From positions 25,105,153 through 25,169,152 of the forward strand of contig OX291545.1 of NCBI GenBank assembly GCA_946406115.1: 64,000 nt of DNA, written 5' to 3'. The translations under genes were made by a program, and so were the position numbers. A model generated the notes under the pieces. The model made no database searches, had not been told where the DNA came from, and saw only the letters and a program-made list of their open reading frames with translations. Below are positions 43,655-54,297 of the stretch, one piece after another (the first letter of the stretch is position 1; every line of letters begins with the position of its first letter). Source of the DNA: Apoda limacodes. Lineage: Eukaryota > Arthropoda > Insecta > Lepidoptera > Limacodidae.

Positions 43655-44494
43655 CTTATATGGCGATCATAAGTAGTACAGTGAGGTTGGATATGGGATT
43701 TTAATTCTATGACAAATTGAGATGTCAAATATACTACGTCAAATTCAATATAATTTATTCAGTTTAGGCTACAATAATTGAGCACTTATGAATGTCACTA
43801 CGCCATCGGTTCGTAAGTCTACAGGGCGGGAGACCTTGTACTGAGAAGAACCGGCAAGAAACTCAGCAAGGGCATTTCTTTTCTCCCTTTCTCTTACAGC
43901 TTCCAATTAAAATATTGGAAAATGCCCTCCCTATCATAAAAGTAAATAAACAAACATTATTATTTCTTGTCATATTTGTCTTGTGACATATTTGAGTGTT
44001 AAGCGCGAATTGTGTGTTAAGGACATTGGTTCTGTACAATTAAATATGACGTATGAGTTGTTTTGTAACATATTTGAATGTTAAGCGCGAATCGTGTGTA
44101 AAGGTTTTCACTTCTGCCGGCACTCCCGGAGTGCAACTCGTTTTCTTTTGGCCCAGGTGGATCGGGTTGTGTGCATGACACATCAGTCCGAAAAAGAGTG
44201 GTCCGAGGAGCCAAGAGGCGCATCCACTGAGACGGAATATCTGTCCGGACGTGTAGTCGGCAGAAGTTTCAGTAAGGCTTTTATATCGTCTTTTGTATCT
44301 GGTATTCTCGTTGGAGAAAGTATTAGCTGAGAGAATCCATAGGTCAGAGCAAATACATGAGCAGATATCCCTTCGTAGTTATTGGTTCAAAAACTGAGAG
44401 CGAAATCTGACGAATACGTAAGCAGCTGTTTTTATAATTGCATAAATGCAATAGCTTTACCACAGCACGCCCTGAGTGCCACTGTTCTTTTTTT
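43655..44494. other. Unannotated, with a local tandem repeat
   Basis: TGACATATTTGAGTGTTAAG then CGCGAATTGTGTG (about 43984) recurs about 80 bp later as TAACATATTTGAATGTTAAG then CGCGAATCGTGTG (about 44066). GAACCGGCAAGAAACTCAGC at about 43848 is the reverse of the repeat at 12541-12690. The ORF at 44094-44330 has no recognised domain. Confidence 0.4.
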
Positions 44495-45035
44495 TTAAAT
44501 ATCACTAACGTGGCAAACAAGCTCAAAACACTATCAGGTTTACGTGATGATAAATGGCCATCGCAGCCTATGGACGCTTGCAACACCAGCGGCATTATTA
44601 GCTCGTTGTCGACCCTTTTAAAATCTAATCTCTTCCTTTGCAGGCTTGAAAACTTGGAAGGGAGCTCATTTTACAATCTATGCGTTCGCGGGAGGAAGAT
44701 TCGCTAATACCGCTTTATGCGAGACTATTTAGGTTCTAAGGTGTGAGGATGAATTCCTTGCCTTTGGCGTGTGATGCGATGCTATAAAGTAGCCGTGGAC
44801 ATCATTTCAAAATATTCTTCAAAATACTGCGAAAGAACACACAGGGTGGGGAACTCTTTCCTCAGTCTTAACGGTTCGATACGGCATGTGAGTTTGGAAA
44901 CGTCAACGATTCTCTCAGCCCGTCACTGAACCGAGTCAAAAAGGCCAAGCTGGTATTCAGGTGCACTTGCTCAGAAATGGCAGCAGTACTTCATAAGGGG
45001 CCGGACTTGCGACTTTTAAAGAAGCAACCTTTAAC
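44495..45035 (-). pseudogene. LINE family A, 5'-truncated copy
   Basis: The plus strand reads ACGTGGCAAACAAGCTC at the 3' end, CTATGGACGCTTGCAACACC, then GTTCGCGGGAGGAAG, CACACAGGGTGGGGAACTC and GCCAAGCTGGTATTCAGG, parallel to 55830-56400. On the minus strand this encodes a decayed RT C-terminus. Frames are broken. Confidence 0.7.
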
Positions 45036-45187
45036 TTACGTAGTAACTTATATAATCTGTACATTCATTTCAAATCACCATATTGCTATCTAATATTCCA
45101 AACAAATTAATTGAAGTTAGTAACTTCACTAGATTTATTCATACTTCAACAACAACGTAATATTAATGTCGCTAATCTTGTACCTTA

Positions 45188-45490
45188 TTAATTCATGTAT
45201 GGTAAAGGTTCATTACCCGGAAAATAACGGTTCAACAATGTCATTTCGTCGGTATACTGTTGATAGTGTTGTTCCATCACAAGACCCATAATGCAGCAAG
45301 TGATAACTAAGGCAAAAACAAGTTTTACATGTCTCAGAATAACTGATGGTCTCAGCTTCAAACAGTGACTGTAAATAATGTAGCTTCCTATAACATCGCT
45401 TACATCGCCATTACTTACTCTAATGAGTGCTCTCAGATAAGCGTAATGTATTTTAATTGGATGGATTAATATGTTTGAAATAATGATCAT
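45188..45490 (-). other. 100-codon ORF, possible exon with a membrane segment
   Basis: The C-terminal half reads HCLKLRPSVILRHVK, then LVFALVITCCIMGLVMEQ (a likely membrane-spanning stretch) and YTDEMTLLNRYFPGNEPLPY before a stop. Codon use in this half is fairly even for such AT-rich DNA. ATTATTTACAG just before the HCLK codons looks like an acceptor, and AGA|GTAAGTAATG a little upstream like a donor, but splicing these would shift the frame and spoil this reading, so either the ORF is unspliced or one signal is accidental. No family recognised. It lies between two LINE copies. Confidence 0.22.
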
Positions 45491-45779
45491 TAAAATGTTT
45501 AGGATGTTAAATAACTCAGCGGTATGTATGGCTGTAGTTGTTTTCGGCTTCTACTTTTTTTTTGGAGCTACTAATAGAAATACAGGTAGGAATTATTTGT
45601 ATTCTTTATTCAAAAATAATTGCATTGGCAAATAGGCATCAGACATACTCATCATAAATATATCATATGTATAAATAGTATTAAATGGTTAAAGCGAATT
45701 AAAAGTTTCCATGTTTCTATATATTACACAGTTTTAAAGCAAAATCAAATTTTGAAATAGGGTTTTAATTGTAGTTCAT

Positions 45780-46020
45780 TAAATGTAGACATAGACAATT
45801 ATGAATCGATATGGTCACGTTCAGTTCGGATTAAGAGAAACTTCATTCCGCTAACGCTTTGGGTTGTAGAATGAGCTCCCTGCCAAGGTTTTCTCTAAGG
45901 ACTACAGTATGGGGTTCTTCAAGAAACAATTTATTAGATTTTTGAAGGTTCGGCAATGCGCGAGTGATACCCCTGGTGGCGTCCATAGTCTACGGTGACC
46001 GCTTACCACCAGGCGGGCTT
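45780..46020 (+). pseudogene. LINE family A, 3' fragment
   Basis: It reads GAAACTTCATTCCGCTAACG, GTTGTAGAATGAGCTCCCTG, CCAAGGTTTTCTCTAAGG, CAGTATGGGGTTCTTCAAGA and ends GCTTACCACCAGGCGGGC. At that point the next copy starts, so two fragments are joined head to tail. Confidence 0.7.
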
Positions 46021-46480
46021 TACCAACGACGGGCTGTGAGAATTGTCCACGATCCCAGACTCATTTGCCGTATCGAACCCTTAAGTCTGAGGAGAGACTT
46101 TGCCTCCCTATGTGTGTTCTACCACTTGTACAATGGGATGTGTTCTGAGGTATTGTTCAAAATGATGCCCACGGCTACCTTCTACCATCGCACCGCTCGC
46201 CATCGGCAGATAATTCATTCTCACACTATAGAACCGAAATAGTCACGCGCAAAGCGGTTTCAGAGAAACTTCCTCCCGCAAACGATTTGGGTTGTGGAAT
46301 GAGTTCGGATGCCAAGGTTTTCTCTGACTACAGTATGGGGTTCTTCAAGAAAGAAGTTATTAGATTTTTGAAGGGTGGGCAATGCGCGTGTGACACCCCT
46401 CGTGTTGCAAGCGTCTATAGGCTACGATGACCACTTACCATCAGGCGGACCGTAAGCATGTTTGCCACCTGCGTGATTTA
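46021..46480 (+). pseudogene. LINE family A, RT C-terminal copy
   Basis: The frame reads QRRAVRIVHDPRLICRIEPL, SLRRDFASLCVFYHLYNGMC, SEVLFKMMPTATFYHRTARH, then HSHTIEPK and a stop. The LRRD-x-x-S-L-x-V-F-Y-x-x-x-x-G...CSE and F-Y-H-R-T phrases are typical of the RT C-terminal region in this lepidopteran family. After the stop, decayed TVWVVE-like and FFKKEVIRFLKG-encoding sequence leads to the same 3' end (GACCGTAAGCATGTTTGCCA) as the other copies. It is the best preserved piece of the family here. Confidence 0.78.
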
Positions 46481-46807
46481 AAAAAAATATTATTTGACGT
46501 CACAACACAAGAATCTATAACAAAGCAAACATATACATATCTACATAACATTGGAAGGATAATACTTAGGAACTATACAGATCAGACTAGAGTATAAGCG
46601 GATACCGAATACATTGTCAATCAATGCCACAGACTTATTATTACTACATTGATCTCACTTCAATACTAGACAAAAAGCTCAATATGTTTAACCATAGAGC
46701 CATGTTTTGAAATCAAAGATGAAAACCACTGCTAAATATGTATGAATACATTGATTGCTGATCCAGTTTTATTCTTAATTCAGTTTTAATATTATAAGAT
46801 GTTATTA
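46481..46807. other. Unannotated AT-rich DNA
   Basis: Nothing recognised. Confidence 0.35.
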
Positions 46808-46815
46808 GGCAAGAG

Positions 46816-46976
46816 CATAGGCATTTACAGTTTTTTTTTTTTCGGGAGGGTTTATGGATGGATTCTTATTTCAAGGGGCTATGTCCTCAGATTCAGGAAA
46901 AGTCAATAGATAGATATGAAAGGACTGTTTCGGAGGGGGCTTGAACCCCCAAAACAACCCCCACGTTACGCCTATG
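46816..46976. mobile_element. 161-bp hAT MITE with 8-bp target duplication
   Basis: GGCAAGAG lies at 46808-46815 and again at 46977-46984. The right end read outward is CATAGGCGTAACGTGGGGG, close to the CAGTGGCGTAAC start known from hAT elements; the left end is CATAGGCATTTACAG. An inner arm pair GGGGGCTTGAACCCCC forms a hairpin. Confidence 0.85.
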
Positions 46977-47166
46977 GGCAAGAGTAATAACATATCAACA
47001 TTTTTAAGAGATTATTTTTACTAGACATTTCCCTCTCAAACTAGAAAAAGTGAAATACCCACATGTCTACACATATAATTTGATCTTGTGTATCTACTGT
47101 AAAATAATGTATATTTTTCTCAGTTCAGCGTTTGTCTGCTGTACTAAGTACGATTTTCCTCGGGAC

Positions 47167-47187
47167 ATATATATATATATATATATG
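47167..47187. repeat. (AT)n microsatellite
   Basis: A run of AT dinucleotides. Confidence 0.9.
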
Positions 47188-47229
47188 TTTTGGAGGTTAG
47201 TTGATAGTGATATTTTGACATAAATATTT

Positions 47230-47350
47230 CAGGTAGGTATTACAGCCCGGTTCAGCTTAAACCGGTTTGATTAATTAGCTAGATGGCTAATTAGCGAGCA
47301 AAAGTCAGCTCATTAGTAATTTAATTGAAACAAGGGAAGTGAGCCTCGGT
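47230..47350. other. Short block with clustered TAATTA sites
   Basis: GATTAATTAGCTAG, GGCTAATTAGCGAGC and AGTAATTTAATTG lie within about 70 bp, next to AAACCGGTTTG. It may be a homeodomain-bound regulatory segment (inference). Confidence 0.3.
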
Positions 47351-47720
47351 CTTATACCATTTCCGAGAAATATCTAGTATTTTTATTTGCTTAAGCTTTT
47401 TACAACGTTGGCGTGCCGGTGGGTAATTATATATAATTTATTGACTTTAGTCACAAATAAGTATAAAAATTCTAATTCCTATTTGATTATTTTAAGATAA
47501 AATTTGTTATAGACGCAGTAAATTAGTTTAATTAGAATTTATTAATCAAAAACTATAATGATATAATAGTAGATAAATACAAGTCAGTTAAGTTTTTGAC
47601 ATACCATAACATGCTTGAATTCAATTCTAACTTACCTTAGAGTTTTAATCACAACTTTTGATTACTCAATTTCTAGTTTGGCATGGTTTTTCTTTTGGAA
47701 AGAGCAATAATTTATAGTTA

Positions 47721-47858
47721 CAGTGCAACAAACTTTTCTGACCTTCTGACGTTGGGTGTTTGGTCGCTAGTGTCTTTGTAAGTTCTTACCATTTCAATAA
47801 GGAGACTGTAGTTTTGATTTTTGAACGCTGGGTCAGAACAGTTTGTTGCACTTTATGT
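47721..47858 (+). mobile_element. MITE of the GTCGCTAGTGTCG family, best preserved copy
   Basis: The ends ACAGTGCAACAAACTTTTCT plus GACC and GGTCAGAACAGTTTGTTGCA plus CT are inverted partners of about 22 bp. The core is GGTCGCTAGTGTCTTTG and GGAGACTGTAGTTTTGATTT. No target duplication is clear. Confidence 0.75.
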
Positions 47859-48559
47859 GTGATAGATAATATACATTTATCTGTGGTACGGTTTTTGCAG
47901 TTGGTACGAGGGAAGTGCTAAGCAGGGTAGGTTATATTCGAAACAGAACTCGTTTCTCCAGAATTTCTCCTCCTCAGACAAATATATTAATTAGTCAATG
48001 AGTTAATGTTTTAAAACTCCGATCAAAACCAGAAAAATATCTGCAAATCGCTTATTGGACTCGCGCTGTCAAAGTTACTGCACACTTTTTAGCGGTCTTG
48101 ACGGTTAGTTTCTCATATACAGACGTCATATATCACCTACAACTTCAGATCAGAGTCGATTATTTAAACTACTTTTTTTAATTTACAATCTGTCAATTGC
48201 ACAAGTTCGCAGTTCTATGCGGTTATTTTTTATAAAACATCACTAATTAAATTTATGACGAATTGAAATTCGCAGGAAATTGCGGCTAAATTGACCAGTG
48301 TTTCCATTCTCTTAGATTAAAAAAAAAATCAATGATTATTATTTTCTTCGAAGATTGCGTCCGGCTTTAACCCAACCCTAATTTTTCGCCCGTCTTGTTT
48401 TTATTCTTTTTATCTTTTTTTTTATTTTTGCTATTTTTGCAGAGAAAATCCGCCATAGAAAAAAAGAAACACTCGAATCACTCATTATTTACGAATATAT
48501 TTTTTAATAGATTTACAGATTGAGCTATTTTAATTACTAGAGGTGATGAGTTGGTTGAT
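47859..48559. other. Unannotated; one acceptor-like site at 48443
   Basis: TTTTGCTATTTTTGCAG is followed by an open frame (RKSAIEKKKHSNHSLFTNIF) of 26 codons, low in complexity. Probably chance. Confidence 0.25.
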
Positions 48560-49140
48560 AGATTGTACAGTGAAGGATTTGTGGTAGAAATTAGTATAAT
48601 GAGCAGGTGTTTTCAAAAAGAAATGAGTGGAGGGACGAATATTGGAATTAGAACTCCCCATAAACCTGAAATGGTATGCAGGAGTTGACAGAATGCTGGA
48701 CAGAAGAGAAAGGACATGTATATTCCGGCGAATATGGATTGCAAGCCACTTGAGCTCTTGGCGAAAATAAGAAACACGGTCATATTCCCGAAGTCCAAAT
48801 ATGAAACGTACACAAAGATTCTGTAGACGCTCAAGTTTAATTGGTCTTCAGTGAGAAAGTAGCTGGCGTCAGCGTAATCGAGAATGGGGTGAAGTAATGA
48901 CTGCACAAGTGCGATTTTAGTGGGAATACGAATAAAATTACTAAATACGAATGGAATTACGTCTTAAAGAACTTACAGTTGCATATAGCTTGCTTAATTC
49001 CTGTAGATGAGGTGCCCAAGAAAGAGTAACACCAAGATTTTTAACTTTTTCACTATATGGAATTTCTATTTAGGTTCCAAGGTTTTGGATGAACCCCTGC
49101 CAAACAGCCCTACCGTTGGGAAACATTAACTTCAAAATAC
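48560..49140 (-). pseudogene. LINE family B: reverse transcriptase C-terminal relic
   Basis: On the minus strand, in several frames: IPYSEKVKNLGVTLSWAPHL, QELSKLYATVSSLRR, then QSLLHPILDYADASYFLTED and, after a shift, KLERLQNLCVRFIFGLREYD, RVSYFRQELKWLAIHIRRN, HVLSLLSSIL. The phrases K-N-L-G-V, Q-S-L-x-x-P-I-L-D-Y-A-D, L-x-K-L-E-R-L-Q-N-L-C-x-R and L-K-W-L-x-I-x-x-R-R are the conserved C-terminal part of a non-LTR retrotransposon RT, of a family distinct from family A. Frameshifts (one just before K-L-E-R-L) and stops show decay. Confidence 0.85.
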
Positions 49141-50389
49141 GTCCAATAGAACTCATGTTATAAGCAAGCAGGTGAACAGAAAGAAAACGAAATATCGCAT
49201 TTCAAAAATTACAATCATATATACAGCTAGCCGATCTCCAAATAAATACAGGATGTAACAAGTAAAGCAGGCATCTTCAGTTAGTGTCATAAGTATGTAC
49301 ATGCATATAACATAGGTCTAAGGTTTTAATTCTAAACTTTAAAAAAAAAATTAAGACAAAAGAAATCCCATAATCAGCTGTTGGATTCATGTTCCCTAAA
49401 AAGGATCTTTGTCTTAAATTCTGTTATACCCTTTTCTTACTGACTTTCAAAGCTTTCTGTATATGCTGGATTAGTACACTTATAAGAGACAATTTTCTAG
49501 TTATGTTTAATAGTTTTAATGTTTCAGATTTACCAACGTCTTGTTGGTCTTAACTTGTCTATTTCAAGCATCGCTTCGACTAATAAAGCGCAGTACAATA
49601 GAGCAAAAGCATAAAGGCTATTTCATACCTGCGGCAATTCCACTCAATAGATCGAGGGCTGGTCATGAGTAAGTTTCAAATATCGATATATTGTTAATAC
49701 CTTATATGTTAATTCAAAGCAGTTTTATTTAGAGTGTAAAAAAAACAAAAACTCTTAGTTTTTTAATTTAATCACGAATATTTTTATCGCGGTATTGGAA
49801 TTTGTTTAACGAGTTACCATCATCATATCACCAAGAGATAATCCAATATCGTTACAAAGGATTCACAAGAAAAGAAATTAATGTCAAATGAATACATACC
49901 TTCAGTTCAAGTTGTTACCGGTTGGAGGCACTTTAGGGACTTGAGTTAATAAACTTTACGAAAAACCTTTGACATGCTTTGCTTGTGTTTGTATCTCATA
50001 AGCAAAGCAACCTCAAGAAGTTAATTTGATGCTTACTTTATTACTATCCTACGCAAAATTCGGTCATTGGCGTGGTATTGCTACGGTAAGTCCTTGATAG
50101 TAAGGAAATTTGTTATAGCAAGGTATAGTTCGTCCACTTGGAATTATTCTTGCTTTACTTTTGATAAAAAACCTATATTCTTCTTTGGAAGGGAGGACAG
50201 ACCAACAAATAAATTCATGTTCGCATTTATAATATCAGTATGGATCAATCACGATTAATGATACCCAAGATTTTTTTTACTTTGATCTTCTTTAGTATAA
50301 AAAAACCCTCTTCTACTATTAATTGCAATCTATTACAAAATCTTAATTAGATCAGCATTAAAACAACGCTCAGATTTTAAACGGCCAGA
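49141..50389. other. Unannotated; weak exon-like frame at about 49529-49615
   Basis: ATGTTTCAG at 49528 precedes an open frame IYQRLVGLNLSISSIASTNK followed by AQYNRAKA and a stop. No match known; low support. The rest is AT-rich. Confidence 0.2.
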
Positions 50390-50680
50390 ATCAATTTAGC
50401 GTAACATTTGACCAGTTATCGACCATTGTTCGATAAAATACTTGCTTTGTGACGTTTCGCATCCCTATGGTGCCCGACGGGGGGTGCTAGATGATTGATG
50501 GTTGGCCGGCTGCACGGACGTGGTAGAGAAAGACAGTAATACTTTATCAATCGGACCTCTCACTCAGCCGCACAGCGGGTTTACCTGGTAATTGAATGGC
50601 AATTACCTGGGCTGTAAATACGAGTAATTCGATATGACACAAGCGCGTAATTGTGGGAGTGGAGTGGATATCGCAGTGTG
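50390..50680. other. Balanced block, possible conserved non-coding DNA
   Basis: GGTGCCCGACGGGGGGTGC, AGACAGTAATACTTTATCA, GGTAATTGAATGGCAATTAC with an inner inverted pair (GGTAATTG / CAATTACC). No frame. Confidence 0.3.
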
Positions 50681-51154
50681 AAAGTATCCTTATTAGATAT
50701 CACGGTATTCAAACCACGTCCACAACTCTTCATCCTTTTTTCAACGACAACCATGAACCATATCTACTGGGTGTTATTTTAGTAAGTGGTGCATAATAAG
50801 GTCTTACTTTGTAAAATCTAAATCCTGTCCTGGTTCGTACATTTTTTGCTCTTGTAAACTTGTATTTCTTAACCACATATATAATATCTGTTCCAAATCC
50901 AATTAAAAGTGACACCTAGGTTAGTGTTAGATATTCTATTATTTAACGAAATTGACTGGTAAACGAAAGCTTAGTTCTGAAACCAAAAAGTCATGCCAAA
51001 ATTTACTCGAGATTGTTGTTTTGGTAGGAGCAAAATATAGCTGATTCTGAAATAAAAAAGTAAAATTGATCAATCCATGTCAACGGTAACGCGATATTTT
51101 TTTTTACGGAGAGGCAATACTTTCAAATAAAATAAATACATATTTTTGGACATT
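50681..51154. other. Unannotated AT-rich DNA
   Basis: Nothing recognised. Confidence 0.35.
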
Positions 51155-51386
51155 ACACACAGCGCCGTCTAGCCTCAAAGTAAGCAAAGCTTGTGTTATG
51201 GGTATCACACAACGAATATAAATACATATATATTACTTTTTTTGTAAATACATACGTATCATACATAAGTACACCCAGACTCAAGACAAACACAAATGTT
51301 TATCACATAAATGTTTGTGCACTGCGGGAATCGAACCCACACCCTCTGGACAGCTGGCCACACTACCAACTAGGCTGCGACTGAGA
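51155..51386 (-). repeat. tRNA-derived SINE, minus strand (head at right)
   Basis: The minus strand begins GCAGCCTAGTTGGTAGTGTG (A box) and carries GGGTGTGGGTTCGATTCCCG (B box), followed by a body with AACATTTATGTGATAAAC and the 3' phrase ACACAAGCTTTGCTTACTTT, then GACGGCGCTGTGTG. Confidence 0.8.
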
Positions 51387-51393
51387 CAGTTGA

Positions 51394-51620
51394 CAGCCTC
51401 TGTGGCTCAGTGGGTAATGACCTGCCTGCTGAACCGGAGGCGTGGATTCAATCCCGCACAGGAAAAACATTGATAATTTGTGTTTGTCTTAAGTCTGTGT
51501 GTTTTCTATGTATGTATTTACAAAAAAAAGGGATATGTATTTGTATCCGTTATCTGGTAGATTGACAATCCTTGCTTAATTTGGAATATGACAGCGCTGT
51601 GGGATTTTACAACTTTACTG
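51394..51620 (+). repeat. tRNA-derived SINE, plus strand (head at left)
   Basis: The head GCCTCTGTGGCTCAGTGGGT (A box) and GGCGTGGATTCAATCCCGCA (B box) is followed by GTATTTGTATCCGTTATCTG and a 3' phrase CAATCCTTGCTTAATTTGGA, then ATGACAGCGCTGTG, as in the copy just left but on the other strand. The two SINEs stand head to head, 7 bp apart. Confidence 0.8.
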
Positions 51621-51892
51621 TACTGTAAACTTCTGTGAAAAGTCTTGCAACCAGCTTTATTGGTTAAAGTCGCTTATAAATGTCACTATATAGATAGACA
51701 TAAATATGTCCGATAGTTGTCATTAAAGACCATTTAACAAATTAAAATTGCTTTAAAAGCTGGCGTCGCTATCGAAAAATTGGTTTTCCGAATGTCTGCA
51801 TGTATATCAATTCCCTAATCTAAGCCATTCCTAAAGTAGTCAAATATAATATAATATGGTCGAATAAAACCGGGCAATAACCGTGTCGCACT

Positions 51893-52015
51893 GTGCAACA
51901 AAACAAACGTTTCTGACCCGGTGTATGGCCGCTTGTGTCGTGTGGGTTCACACCATTTTTATATGTTGACAGTAGTTTTTATTTTCTACCACCTGGTCAG
52001 AAAATATCTGAAAAA
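51893..52015 (+). mobile_element. MITE of the GTCGCTAGTGTCG family, decayed
   Basis: TGTGCAACAAAACAAACGTT, TGACCCGGTGTATGGCCGC, TTGTGTCGTGTGGGTTCACA, GACAGTAGTTTTTATTTTC and CACCTGGTCAGAAAA follow the family order. Confidence 0.55.
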
Positions 52016-52298
52016 ATTGTATTAGTAATTGTAATCAGTATTTGTTAAAAAATAAATAAACAGGAAGAACTACCGCACGAGCAACCTCTCTGTTTGTTTT
52101 GATATCGAAGGTAATAAAAAAATGGACGCTATATTGGATCCGCCACCTAGGCATTTAAAAAACGAATAAAATATTTTAATTCCAAATTAAAACCAAAAAA
52201 ATTGCTAAAAATATAAAAAAAAAACTTTATAGTAAAAAAAGGTGTAAGTCAATTGAAACTATACAACTCTTTCCGTTTCGTATTTTTTATCAGATTTT

Positions 52299-52852
52299 CA
52301 GAGCATGCATTTCAAAAGGAAGACAAGTTTCTAAACTGTAAAAAACTAACTCCCAAAATATATTTACATCTTAGAGAAGATTTTGCATTGAAATGTTGGA
52401 TGTCATTTCTACACAATGGGGTTCGCATAAAAAATCATCTCTCCGTTGGATGTATAGGGACTTACACTCTTAAATTAAATCAAGAAATTATTAATAAAAC
52501 TAAATAATGTATAAATAATAACATCTAGACTTAAAAAATGTTTAACAAAAAATAACTTTTTGTAAAATTCCAGATATTTGAGCATGTGAATATCAAACAG
52601 GTGGCGAGACTATAAGGACTTTGTATAGGGATTCCACATTTGCAATTAGTAGGAATTCTGGCAAATGAGAAATATATAAAGTATTTACCATATTCAGATG
52701 GATTTCAAGATATTGGTAGACCTAATCGCTGGGTTTATAGTGATTTAGTTACTGTACCACCTTCCGTCTATATTATTAAATGTTCGATAATACCAACGGA
52801 ATACGGAAGCGAGTTAAAAGTTGATTATACATATATATAAAATTAAATAAAA
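52299..52852 (+). pseudogene. Candidate two-exon pseudogene of unknown family
   Basis: After an acceptor-like TATCAGATTTTCAG, a frame runs from 52300 to a stop at 52505 and includes KLTPKIYLHLREDFALKCW and NHLSVGCIGTYTLKLNQEII. A second piece follows another acceptor-like site (GTAAAATTCCAG ending at 52573): it reads IFEHVNIKQVARL, one TAA at 52613, then GLCIGIPHLQLVGILANEKY, GRPNRWVYSDLVTVPPSVY and IPTEYGSELKVDYTYI with a stop at 52838. AATAAA follows at 52847. The residues look like a genuine beta-rich protein, but a stop sits before the donor-like GT at 52509 and another in exon two. I recognise no family. It may be a dead host gene or a captured sequence. Confidence 0.35.
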
Positions 52853-52853
52853 C

Positions 52854-53774
52854 TGTTAATTAAAATAATAAGACCTATTGAATCTCTGCTTATTGAAGAC
52901 GAATACCATCCAGTTAAAGATAGGAAGATATTTTGTTTGTAGGCCTTCTAAGGCAAGAGGTTTGTTGAAACACTTGTTTTGTCTGATCCAAGGGCAAATA
53001 ATTTTCTTAAAATTAAATTTTGTGTAAGCCTATTCATATATTACAATAATTTATACCGCGGTTCTGCCAGCCCGATGTGACCCGGACCTTAAATTTAAAA
53101 CGAAATGAAAAACTATGAACAATAATGTTTCCAAAAACGTAAAACCTGACACCAAGTATTGAATACGGTAGAACATAAAGAATTTACGCAATGCTATACA
53201 CTTGAAACCACAGCCAAGGACTCTTGTCACAATGTTGCCAACGGTGTCAAATGTTATTGTTTTGCTGACGGTACCACCTTTTGGCCTCTAGGAAGTAATG
53301 CCAACAATAGCTAGTGTACCTACATATAAATTTATTATATTGCATTTAGTTTTGCTATTATATATCACGGTAGAAAAATATCATGTGCGAGTCGAAACTA
53401 AGGTCGTAACGGTGTGTCAATATTTATTCTGTCCTGGCATTGAAATTGTCAGGCTTTTTCACTAAAGAAAAGCCCGTAAAAGACAAAAATTCAAATTATT
53501 TAATAGTTACGTACCTACAAATTAATGTTATTGTTTACAATTTAACTTACAGGTTAGGTGTTATAAATTAATTTTGAGTTTCCATAAAGATACATAACTC
53601 GGTTATTTTTTAGAGTTCCGTGCCAAAATGGTAAAAAAGAACCCTTATGGTGGGATTAGATGTACTTACATATATGAAATTTAGTACAGCTGTAGAACTT
53701 GCGTGTCCGCATCTTGGGTATAAATTGACAAAAAAGTGACCATCCCAGTCTACTATTGATATATATTTTTATAC
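52854..53774. other. Unannotated
   Basis: A fragment GAGTTCCGTGCCAAAATGGT then AAGAACCCTTATGGTG near 53615-53660 looks like a relic of the repeat at 1314-1733 or a relative. Otherwise nothing. Confidence 0.3.
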
Positions 53775-54220
53775 CACTAAAGTAAGGTGGCAAACAAGCA
53801 TGCACCTGTTGTTAACTAGTCACCGTAGCCTAAGAAACCTATGTAACACTTGCCGACCTTTTAAAATCTCCACCAATAACGTAGTCTCTAGGGATAACCT
53901 TGACTTGGGGCTTATACTACAACCTAAAGTGGAAGGAAGTTTTGCGTCGCGTCCTAGTATGAGCTGAGTTTAGGTTAGGTTCTAGTCCGGGAATGATTGC
54001 CCGTCGGCAGCGATCCATGGGATGGTAAGAAGTAGTCATGGGCATCATAGAAAACAATTTCTAAGTCAGTGCAAACAGCAGAACACACACGGGGAGGCAC
54101 AATCTCTATTCCGCTTTTTGATCGTACCAGCATGTGATTTTGGGAGCGATCGGTTTTTCTCAGCTTGTCTTTGAATCGAGTCGAAAGGTTAAAGATTTAG
54201 TGCTACGTGTGCGACTGTAA
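53775..54220 (-). pseudogene. LINE family A, strongly decayed copy
   Basis: AAGGTGGCAAACAAGCATGC, GTCACCGTAGCC, CACTTGCCGACC, GGGATAACCTTGACTTGGGG, ACACACACGGGGAGGCAC and GAATCGAGTCGAAAGG follow the order of the copy at 55830-56400 but with many changes. Confidence 0.65.
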
Positions 54221-54221
54221 C

Positions 54222-54297
54222 TGCTACTTATGAAGTAGCTACTTTTGCTACATATGAAGTAGCTACTTTTGCTACATATGAAGTAGCTACTTTTGCC
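54222..54297. repeat. 24-bp tandem repeat, three copies
   Basis: TATGAAGTAGCTACTTTTGC plus TACA repeats; each unit contains the palindrome AAGTAGCTACTT. On the minus strand it encodes an eight-residue repeat (SYVAKVAT), but nothing suggests it is translated. Confidence 0.9.
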
